Origin: Fidelibacterota bacterium REDSEA-S14_B6 | GTDB taxonomy: Bacteria; Fidelibacterota; Marinisomatia; Marinisomatales; S15-B10 | Reading direction: 5' to 3' | Assembly: GCA_001626655.1 (NCBI GenBank) | Contig: LUOC01000088.1 | Location: 1-11,870, forward strand | DNA: 11,870 nt | Shown: positions 6,500 through 11,870 of the stretch, one piece after another | Layout of the letters: every line of letters begins with the position of its first letter | Numbering within the stretch: position 1 is the first letter of the stretch | Notes under the pieces: generated by a model | The model's input: only the letters and a program-made list of their open reading frames with translations | Told to the model about the DNA's origin: nothing | Database searches by the model: none | Position numbers and translations under genes: made by a program

Positions 6500-7072
6500 T
6501 CAAAATCTGAATGTGAGCATGATTCCGGGCGTCGCGCCGTCGGGCTCGCGCCACATTCTTTCATGCATCACCGAGCCGATGACCGCGCCTAACAGAGCGC
6601 CTGCCACCACGTCGCCGAAATAGTGGTTCCCCACATAGATCTGGCTCCACGCTGAGAGAGCGACATAGCTCCAGTAGAGGGGAGCGCGTTCTTCAAAAGA
6701 TCGAGATGCCGCCGTCGCCCACGCCGCCGAGGCGGCCACATGCCCGGACGGAAAGGGCTTGTAGCGCCGGTCGGGGCGTTCCCGCCGGACGGTATACTTT
6801 GCCATGCCCGTCACTGCATACGTGGTCAGCAGACTGAACGCTGCGATCTGATAAGGGTCGTACCGTTCTGTAGCGCTGTTTGACTGCCACTCACGTAATA
6901 TCCATCCCCACTCCACCGCCGGAGTCGCAAGAGCAATCGCTTCCACCGAAATATCCAGAAGAGGATGTCGATTGCCCCCTTCAAGTGATGAGGAGATTCT
7001 TCGATCCAGATCGATGAGGGAGTTGGGTGTGGCGGGAGAGAGAAGGAGAAAGAGTGCCAGCGGGCGGATCAC
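6500..7072 (-). CDS. PAP2-family membrane phosphatase
   Basis: This 190-residue integral membrane protein belongs to the PAP2/vanadium-haloperoxidase superfamily, which dephosphorylates lipid phosphates such as phosphatidic acid, undecaprenyl pyrophosphate or lipid A, normally at the outer face of the inner membrane. Motif 1 is K92-x6-R99-P100 (KYTVRRERP) and motif 2 is PSGH (108-111). Motif 3 has Ser143, His150 (nucleophile) and Asp154, but Gln144 stands where the family usually has the phosphate-binding Arg. Hydrophobic segments surround the motifs. The protein ends GIMLTFRF, an amphipathic strand-like tail with a terminal Phe. The start is GTG at 7072, overlapping the ligA TGA as GTGA, with GGTGGA upstream inside ligA, so translation is probably coupled. 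The lipid substrate is unknown. Confidence 0.88.
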   Translation of the reverse strand: MIRPLALFLLLSPATPNSLIDLDRRISSSLEGGNRHPLLDISVEAIALATPAVEWGWILREWQSNSATERYDPYQIAAFSLLTTYAVTGMAKYTVRRERPDRRYKPFPSGHVAASAAWATAASRSFEERAPLYWSYVALSAWSQIYVGNHYFGDVVAGALLGAVIGSVMHERMWREPDGATPGIMLTFRF

Positions 7073-9063
7073 CGATCCACCATCTCGAGAAACTCAGATT
7101 CCGTGAGGATGGGGATGCCGAGCTGTTCGGCCTTCTCTCTTTTCGAGCCGGTGCCGGCGCCTGCCACCACGTAGTTCGTCTTTCCGCTCACCGAAGTTGC
7201 GGCCCTGCCACCGAGCCTCTCCACCATCGCCTTCGCTTCGCTCCGAGTGAACTTCTCCAGTGAGCCGGTAAAGACAAAACTCTTCCCACCCAGCGGCGAC
7301 AACGAGGGACGACTAGACGGACTCTCCAGCTTAACGCCGCCCTCGAGGCACCTTTGAATTATCTCCCTGTTAGATTCGCCGGCGAAAAAGGCGACGATGG
7401 ATGCAGCCACGATGGGGCCCACTTCGTCGATCGCCTCGAGTTCTTCCACCGAAGCGGTCATAAGGGAATCGAGATCGCCGAAATGAGAGGCCAGGACTTG
7501 AGCAAGGTGCTCTCCCACATTACGAATGCCGAGGCCGTAGATAAATCGCCAGAGCACCGTAGTCTTAGCGGTCTCGATGGCGGCCATCAGGTTTTCAGCT
7601 GATTTTTCCGCCATCCGTTCGAGGTTGGTCACCTCTTCGGTTTTGAGTGTGAAAATGCCTGAAAAGTCCCGGAGCAGTCCAGTCTCCACCATCTGGTCGA
7701 TCAGTTTTGTGCCGAAGCCGTCCACGTCCATGGCGCGCTTGGAGACAAAATGTTCGATACGCCCCTTCACCTGCGCCGGACAGGCCACGTTCTGACACCG
7801 CGCCACGGCTTCTCCTTCAGGTGTTACAACGTCGCTGCCGCACTCTGGACACCGATCTGGGAGCTTGTACGGCGCGGTCTTTTTTGGCCGCTTCTCCATG
7901 ATCACCTTCACCACTTCCGGAATCACATCTCCCGCCCGCTGTATCAGCACCGTGTCTCCGATGCGGACATCCTTCCGATCGATCTCGTCCTGATTGTGGA
8001 GCGTCGCGTTGGATACCATGACGCCGCCCACAGAAACCGGTTCCAGCTTCGCAACCGGCGTGACGGCGCCGGTTCTCCCCAGCGAGGGGAGAATGTCCAC
8101 CACAACAGTTGTCTCCTGCTGCGCCTTGAACTTTCCGGCGATGGCCCAGCGGGGCGAACGGCTCCGGACGCCGAGAGCAATTCTCTGTGACAAACTGTTC
8201 ACTTTGATCACCACGCCGTCAATCTCGTAAGGGAGCGTCCCCCGTTTCTCCTCCCATTGATGAGAGAAGCGGACAGTTGCTTCTATGCCGCGGCACTGTT
8301 CGGTGTGGGGATTCACAGGGAAGCCCCATTCTTTCAACTTCTCCAGCGTTTCGGAGTGAAGAGGCTCAGCGGCCCCCGCCACCTCATAGGCAAAAAAACG
8401 AAGCGGCCGTGTGGCCGTTACAGATGAATCGAGTTGACGGAGACTACCGGCGGCGGCGTTTCGGGGGTTTGCGAACGGGGGCTCTTCCCTTTCTAGCCGC
8501 TGTTCATTCAGAAGGACAAACCCCTGTTTGTCCATGAACACTTCGCCGCGAACCTCAACCGATGCCGGCGTCCGCTCGCCGTTCATCAGCCTCAGTGGAA
8601 TGGCTCTCACTGTCCTGAGGTTTTGTGTAATATCTTCGCCAGTGAAGCCGTCGCCTCGAGTGGCGCCGCTGACGAGAATACCGTCTTCATAGATCAGTTC
8701 AACGGCAAGGCCGTCTAGTTTCAGTTCAGCGATGTAGGTGACATACTCATCGGTGTCGAGCCTTTTTTTCACTCTCTCATCGAAGGCGAGCAGTTCGTCA
8801 TCGTCCATGGCGTTCTCGAGGCTCAGCATAGGGGAGCGATGTTCTACGGTGCCGAACGCCTCAAGGGGCGGCGCCCCTATGCGCTGGGTGGGAGAGTCGG
8901 GCGTCACAAGATCGGGATGCTTTTCCTCCAATTTCTGGAGATCACGCAGGAGTGTGTCATACTCCGCATCCGACACTTCGGGATCGTCCAAGACGTAGTA
9001 GCGGTAGTTGTGATGATCAATCTGGCGGCGCAATTGACCTATCTGTTTCTGTGGATTTGTCAC
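7069..9063 (-). CDS. ligA: NAD+-dependent DNA ligase
   Basis: This is LigA, the essential replicative ligase that seals nicks using NAD+. At 664 residues it is close to the E. coli enzyme (671). Domain order is complete: Ia helix (HHNYRYYVLDDPEVSDAEYD, 17-36); adenylation domain with catalytic Lys115 in ELKLDGLA, plus GATRGDG and EVRGEVFM; an OB fold (GRTGAVTPVAKLEP); a Cys4 zinc finger (Cys405, 408, 423, 428); helix-hairpin-helix repeats (about 440-575); and a C-terminal BRCT domain (591-664, GGKSFVFTGSLEKFTRSEA). The usual AYKF before the nucleotidyltransferase lysine reads AGKF here, a small oddity. The start is GTG at 9063, supported by GGGAG at 9071-9075 and by the correct Ia-domain N-terminus. 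It overlaps the PAP2 gene by 4 bp and follows a 62-residue gene by 66 bp. Confidence 0.98.
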   Translation of the reverse strand: MTNPQKQIGQLRRQIDHHNYRYYVLDDPEVSDAEYDTLLRDLQKLEEKHPDLVTPDSPTQRIGAPPLEAFGTVEHRSPMLSLENAMDDDELLAFDERVKKRLDTDEYVTYIAELKLDGLAVELIYEDGILVSGATRGDGFTGEDITQNLRTVRAIPLRLMNGERTPASVEVRGEVFMDKQGFVLLNEQRLEREEPPFANPRNAAAGSLRQLDSSVTATRPLRFFAYEVAGAAEPLHSETLEKLKEWGFPVNPHTEQCRGIEATVRFSHQWEEKRGTLPYEIDGVVIKVNSLSQRIALGVRSRSPRWAIAGKFKAQQETTVVVDILPSLGRTGAVTPVAKLEPVSVGGVMVSNATLHNQDEIDRKDVRIGDTVLIQRAGDVIPEVVKVIMEKRPKKTAPYKLPDRCPECGSDVVTPEGEAVARCQNVACPAQVKGRIEHFVSKRAMDVDGFGTKLIDQMVETGLLRDFSGIFTLKTEEVTNLERMAEKSAENLMAAIETAKTTVLWRFIYGLGIRNVGEHLAQVLASHFGDLDSLMTASVEELEAIDEVGPIVAASIVAFFAGESNREIIQRCLEGGVKLESPSSRPSLSPLGGKSFVFTGSLEKFTRSEAKAMVERLGGRAATSVSGKTNYVVAGAGTGSKREKAEQLGIPILTESEFLEMVDR

Positions 9064-9070
9064 AAGAATT

Positions 9071-9075
9071 CTCCC
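9071..9075 (-). promoter_or_regulatory. Ribosome-binding site of ligA
   Basis: GGGAG on the minus strand, 7 nt upstream of the GTG at 9063. It decides the non-ATG start. Confidence 0.75.
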
Positions 9076-9099
9076 ACACTCAAATTCCCGCTCTCTCGC

Positions 9100-9120
9100 C
9101 GCGCGACGGAATCGTGCGCG
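9100..9120 (-). promoter_or_regulatory. Stem-loop in the ligA leader
   Basis: CGCGC plus ACG pairs with CGT plus GCGCG, an 8-bp GC-rich stem with a single bulged base and a 4-nt loop (9109-9112). It lies in the 66-bp gap between the 62-residue gene and ligA, about 25 bp upstream of the ligA ribosome-binding site. No U-run follows, so it is not a good intrinsic terminator; an mRNA-processing or attenuation role is possible. Function is not shown. Confidence 0.4.
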
Positions 9121-9129
9121 ACAGCTTCT

Positions 9130-9318
9130 TCAGTCATCGTCAGATTCCTTTGGTTGATCCCTGACCCTGCCCTCTTGGAGGATCTCCTTTGCTGTGAGCT
9201 CGGACTTTAGTATTCCGCAGGCATGTTCGACAGGATCGTCCGGTACAGTCACGGTCACGATCTTGTCATCGGGACTGAGAATCTTAACAGAAGAACTTTC
9301 CGACGCGCCCTTTCTCAT
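9130..9318 (-). CDS. Small 62-aa hypothetical protein
   Basis: This is a 62-residue, highly charged, soluble protein with a possible strand pair in VKILSPDDKIVTVTVPDDP, a helix around EHACGILKSELTAKEIL and an acidic tail (KESDDD). No family is recognised and there is no signal peptide. Its reality is supported by the ATGA overlap: its ATG at 9318-9316 overlaps the TGA of the upstream secreted-protein gene, a common sign of translational coupling. It is compact and lies in the same orientation as its neighbours. It could still be a chance frame. Confidence 0.55.
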   Translation of the reverse strand: MRKGASESSSVKILSPDDKIVTVTVPDDPVEHACGILKSELTAKEILQEGRVRDQPKESDDD

Positions 9319-9755
9319 CGCGGCATAATACTTTCGTAATACTTGACGGGATCGATGGGCCGGAGGATCATGGGGGCGAGTTTTCCGTTCTCGTCAATGG
9401 GGGTGGCGTGACTGCCTGCATTTTTCAGGATAGCGACGAAAAAATAGGTGATCTCCTCTCCGGGGTGGGTGGCGGGATCGTACTTGAATCTGTAACGGCC
9501 ACGGTATCGTTCCAGCGCCGCCTCTCTGTATTCGAGGGTCTGATTGGTCTTGAAGAATATGCTAAGAGACTCGACGTCTTTTTTCAGAAGATCGGAGAAA
9601 AGCTCAAGGTGGTAAGGTCGCCCCTCAAAGAACGGCCATGGCGGCCGATGATGAATCTTCGGCGAGAGAGGGAACGTTTGTTGAAGAAGCGAATCAGCCT
9701 CTTGGCCGAAGGCAAAAGCTGTGACGAAAAAAAGGGAGATGAACCGTCGCATCAT
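9315..9755 (-). CDS. Secreted 146-aa protein of unknown function
   Basis: This 146-residue protein has a signal peptide (MMRRFISLFFVTAFAFG, probable cleavage before Gln18). The mature part looks like one small beta-sandwich: VESLSIFFKTNQTLEYREA, then RGRYRFKYDP, then EEITYFFVAILKNAGSHATP. Such a pattern, a prefactor that perturbs a residue and then a YxxxA sequence ending in SHATP, resembles Ig/fibronectin-like extracellular modules seen in FCB bacteria, but I cannot name the family. It has no lipoprotein cysteine, so it should be periplasmic or loosely associated with the outer membrane. Two adjacent ATG codons (9755 and 9752) could serve as the start; no strong Shine-Dalgarno is visible. 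It follows the aminotransferase stop by 14 bp and overlaps the next small gene by ATGA. Confidence 0.8.
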   Translation of the reverse strand: MMRRFISLFFVTAFAFGQEADSLLQQTFPLSPKIHHRPPWPFFEGRPYHLELFSDLLKKDVESLSIFFKTNQTLEYREAALERYRGRYRFKYDPATHPGEEITYFFVAILKNAGSHATPIDENGKLAPMILRPIDPVKYYESIMPR

Positions 9756-9769
9756 CCGGGAGGGTGGGG

Positions 9770-11182
9770 TTATGAAACGAGCGTCGAGACTTTTTCTTGA
9801 ACAGAGAATATCTCTGCGTGATCGAGATGGAAACTGCTGTGAACATACTCATCACTGCTGTCGACGTCGTATTGAGATTTGTAGTAGTCCTTCCGCGATG
9901 CGATATCCTTCACGGCCTCGATAAGAGCATCCACGTCTGACTTCCTGGAATAGAGAGCAAAACTGGCCCGGACCATTCCCCGCTTCAACTGATACACCTG
10001 TTCGATGTCGTCGATATCGACCGTTTCGACATAATCGAGAAGATCGTCCATGATCATCTCCTTCACATAGGGGTGAGCACAAAAACATTCATTCCTGACG
10101 GCGATGTTGAAGTAGTCGTTCAGTACAGCAGCCACAAGGCCGTGATCCATCCCCGTGATGTTGAACGATATTGAAGCGACTCGATCGCAAAGATCGTGGT
10201 CAGTCTCCCCGTAGATAACCACATCGTCAATCTCCATCAGCCGTCCTAGAGCCGAATCGATGAGCGCCTTCTCCTCGTCCCAGAGGAACTCCATTCCGAT
10301 TCGATCGAGGACGTCCACGGCAGCAGCAAGTCCGACGGCGCCGGGGATATTCGGCGTTCCGGCCTCTTCCCTGTCCGGGAATGAATCCTTCACCACATAC
10401 CGATCGACGAAAACATCTTCCACCATGCCGCCGCCCACCTCTTCCGGCTCGATCTGCTCCAGAAGGTCTTTTCGGGCGATGACGACGCCGGGCGAACTGG
10501 GAACATAAGTCTTGTGGCCGGAAAAGACGAGGGCGTCAATGTTCTGGGCAGGGTTGTCGGGGATGCTCATTCTGACCGGAACATGGGCAGCCAGCTGGGC
10601 GCCGTCCACAATAAAAAGTGCGTCATACTGGGCTACATAGTTGACGCTCCCTTCGTGCTTTTTCAGGATATCCTCAAGGCTCTCGAGAGAGACGCAGCCG
10701 AGCTTTCCGTCGTTGGACTTCAGCGGAATGTGGTCAACTTCTTTCATATGTTTCCGGTGGGGAAGGTCGTTGGAGTGGTGCTCCATGATGGAGACGATAG
10801 CCACACTCCGATCAGGGCGGATGTCCCTAAGGACTCTCGCCAGCCGGTTCATGCCGGCGGTGGTGCCGCTGCCGGTGAAGAAGCAGGTGTACGTATCAGG
10901 ATCAGCGTTCATGAAAGAGAGAATTCGCCGATGGGCCCAGTCGTACTCTTTGGTCGAGATCCTTGCTCCGAAATGAAGGAGGGAATGGGTGTTGGCATAG
11001 TGGTTGTAGAAGTCCTCCATCACGTCGTGGGCCACTTTCATCATGAGCGTGGTGGCGGTGGAGTCGAGATAGATTCGCGGCGATTTCTCTCCAGTGACCA
11101 CCGAGTACTGTGTATTGAGGCCGAGGAATTCCTCGCGGATCTTTTCGAAGAGGGATCGACCGGTAGGTAAAACGTGGTTCAT
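9770..11182 (-). CDS. Class V aminotransferase, cysteine desulfurase-like, with internal deletion
   Basis: This 470-residue PLP enzyme belongs to the SufS/CsdA branch of class V aminotransferases. Seen: the N-terminal YLDSTATTLM, GSGTTAGMN phosphate-binding turn, EHHSN (134-138, His stacking on PLP), IVDGAQ (191-196), the PLP lysine Lys224 in SGHKTY, AGTPNIPG, and Cys368 in CFCAHPY where SufS has its persulfide cysteine. An extra C-terminal tail of about 40 residues follows the usual end. Between NYVA (181-184) and QYDALF (185-190) about 21-24 residues expected in the family are absent, including the conserved SN segment whose Asn contacts PLP; the frame is kept. ATG at 11182 is chosen: the longer frame to 11335 overlaps the upstream gene in another frame and is low-complexity. 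It lies 10 bp after the secreted-protein gene. Activity is doubtful if the deletion is real. Confidence 0.88.
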   Translation of the reverse strand: MNHVLPTGRSLFEKIREEFLGLNTQYSVVTGEKSPRIYLDSTATTLMMKVAHDVMEDFYNHYANTHSLLHFGARISTKEYDWAHRRILSFMNADPDTYTCFFTGSGTTAGMNRLARVLRDIRPDRSVAIVSIMEHHSNDLPHRKHMKEVDHIPLKSNDGKLGCVSLESLEDILKKHEGSVNYVAQYDALFIVDGAQLAAHVPVRMSIPDNPAQNIDALVFSGHKTYVPSSPGVVIARKDLLEQIEPEEVGGGMVEDVFVDRYVVKDSFPDREEAGTPNIPGAVGLAAAVDVLDRIGMEFLWDEEKALIDSALGRLMEIDDVVIYGETDHDLCDRVASISFNITGMDHGLVAAVLNDYFNIAVRNECFCAHPYVKEMIMDDLLDYVETVDIDDIEQVYQLKRGMVRASFALYSRKSDVDALIEAVKDIASRKDYYKSQYDVDSSDEYVHSSFHLDHAEIFSVQEKVSTLVS

Positions 11183-11192
11183 GGACAGCCGT

Positions 11193-11663
11193 TCAGGGGC
11201 CTGCTGCACTCTTCGGATCTTCGAACTGAATGCATTTTGTGTACCACTCTTTGTAGGTGATGCTGTTTCGGATGTAGTGATCCTCGGTGCATTTGGCGCT
11301 TCCGGAGCAGATGACTGGCGGCGAGGAGCGGACATCAGAGTGCAGTACCGCCATAAACACCTTCGGCGGGAACTTGAAGTATTGGCTGAGGGAGAGCATC
11401 ACATCAAAGGCGTAACCGAGGCCCTCTGTTTCACGGTTGCGATCAACCTTCAGGTGAACCTGATAGATTTTCCCCCTCTCAGGGTGACGGTACACTTTGG
11501 CGCCGGCGAACTGTGGCGCTCCCGGCATCTTTTTGAGATAACTCCCGGTCATGGCGACAATCTGCTGATCGGAGAAGCGGCTCCGAGCGCCTTGGGCTGT
11601 GACCGAATCCACAAGCGAAAAAAGGAGAATGAGGAGACAAATCTGACTACACAATCTTTTCAT
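11193..11663 (-). CDS. Secreted 156-aa protein of unknown function
   Basis: This 156-residue protein has a typical signal peptide (basic KR, hydrophobic CLLILLFSLV, probable cleavage near Ala23/Gln24). The mature domain has an alternating strand-rich central part (AKVYRHPERGKIYQVHLKVD, then YAFDVMLSLSQYF and KVFMAVLHSD) and three cysteines (119, 125, 144) near the C-terminus, so one disulfide is possible in the periplasm. No family is recognised. The ATG at 11663 is supported by a good AAGGA ribosome-binding site at 11670-11674, 6 nt upstream. It overlaps the upstream PAP2-like gene by 17 bp and precedes the aminotransferase by 10 bp, implying one transcript. Confidence 0.85.
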   Translation of the reverse strand: MKRLCSQICLLILLFSLVDSVTAQGARSRFSDQQIVAMTGSYLKKMPGAPQFAGAKVYRHPERGKIYQVHLKVDRNRETEGLGYAFDVMLSLSQYFKFPPKVFMAVLHSDVRSSPPVICSGSAKCTEDHYIRNSITYKEWYTKCIQFEDPKSAAGP

Positions 11664-11870
11664 ACAATTTCCTTCCTATGACCAGAAAAAGAGTCCCGCT
11701 CAACACCCCCGCGATGGTGTTGACAGAATAGTGTAAACTACATACAACGGTAGCAATTAGGAGAAGAAAAAGCCAGAGAACGAAGAGGCGCCGAGCGCTC
11801 GGAAACAGCTTTCCGCCGTAGGCGGCGATAATCACGCCGCCAGCGGCAAAGAGGCTTGTAACTGCTGACC
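11647..11870 (-). CDS. PAP2-superfamily membrane protein, C-terminal fragment
   Basis: The frame is open to the right edge, so this is the last 74 or so residues of a longer membrane protein. Two hydrophobic segments are seen (AVTSLFAAGGVIIAAYG and LFVLWLFLLLIATVVC), followed by SLHYSVNTIAGVLSG and a final hydrophobic helix. The HYSVNTIAG element matches the third PAP2 motif (H-Y-x-x-D-x-x-A-G) with the His kept but Asn replacing the expected Asp. The leading SAVTSLFAA is what usually follows the PSSH motif, which would lie just outside the window. A GTG at 11835 is an internal codon, not the likely start. It overlaps the next gene by 17 bp. Assignment to PAP2 rests on a partial motif. Confidence 0.65.
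   Translation of the reverse strand, partial: SAVTSLFAAGGVIIAAYGGKLFPSARRLFVLWLFLLLIATVVCSLHYSVNTIAGVLSGTLFLVIGRKLYEKIV

Noticed and set aside
10514..11170. Plus-strand open frame of 218 codons opposite the aminotransferase
   Set aside because: It is antisense to a clear PLP-enzyme coding sequence and shows no domain of its own.
11183..11335. N-terminal extension of the aminotransferase up to 11335
   Set aside because: It overlaps the 3' end of the well-supported secreted-protein gene in another frame and is rich in Ser/Pro/Ala/Thr without homology to the fold; ATG 11182 gives the expected N-terminus.

Overview
The window is about 11.9 kb of compact, moderately GC-rich chromosome from a Gram-negative bacterium. 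It carries proteins with signal peptides and outer-membrane-barrel character, a housekeeping NAD+-dependent DNA ligase, and the NADP-binding subunit of proton-translocating transhydrogenase. The secreted and barrel proteins, notably the family that opens with a DC-RRCD-DYIR segment and ends in a FNN-VNPRFG strand, resemble proteins I associate with the Bacteroidota/Marinimicrobia (FCB) side of the tree. That placement is a memory-based inference. Start usage is unusual: GTG starts are supported at five genes (1505, 3382, 6448, 7072, 9063).

Layout, left to right. The 3' end of pntB (plus strand) runs off the left edge. It converges on a four-gene minus-strand run, read from 4287 down to 942: a ROK-family sugar kinase, an ABC exporter ATPase, its ABC-2 permease, and a small predicted outer-membrane barrel protein that starts one base after the permease stop. 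The ATPase and permease are separated by a striking non-coding element at 2282-2433: eight 8-bp units, a 24-bp spacer with a palindrome, and eight more 8-bp units in inverted orientation. A short-chain dehydrogenase (plus, 4364-5242) diverges from the kinase. Its stop codon overlaps the stop of a convergent 122-residue protein with a possible Sm/LSm-like strand pattern.

From 11870 down to 5239 every gene is on the minus strand with short gaps or 4-bp overlaps. In transcription order these are: the C-terminus of a PAP2-superfamily membrane protein; a 156-residue secreted protein; a class V (cysteine desulfurase-like) aminotransferase; a 146-residue secreted protein; a 62-residue protein; ligA; a PAP2 phosphatase; a broken outer-membrane barrel gene; and the 122-residue protein. 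The spacing suggests co-transcription of at least the block from 11870 to 9130 and of ligA with PAP2.

The most notable signals are three. First, the symmetric 8+8 octamer element. Second, two apparent internal deletions: one removes the middle of the barrel gene at 6235-6257 and breaks its frame; the other removes about 21-24 residues in frame from the aminotransferase near 10634, including the expected cofactor-contacting Asn. Third, both PAP2 proteins have substitutions in their third catalytic motif. I saw no rRNA, tRNA, CRISPR array, transposase or phage gene, and no complete novel defence or mobile system.
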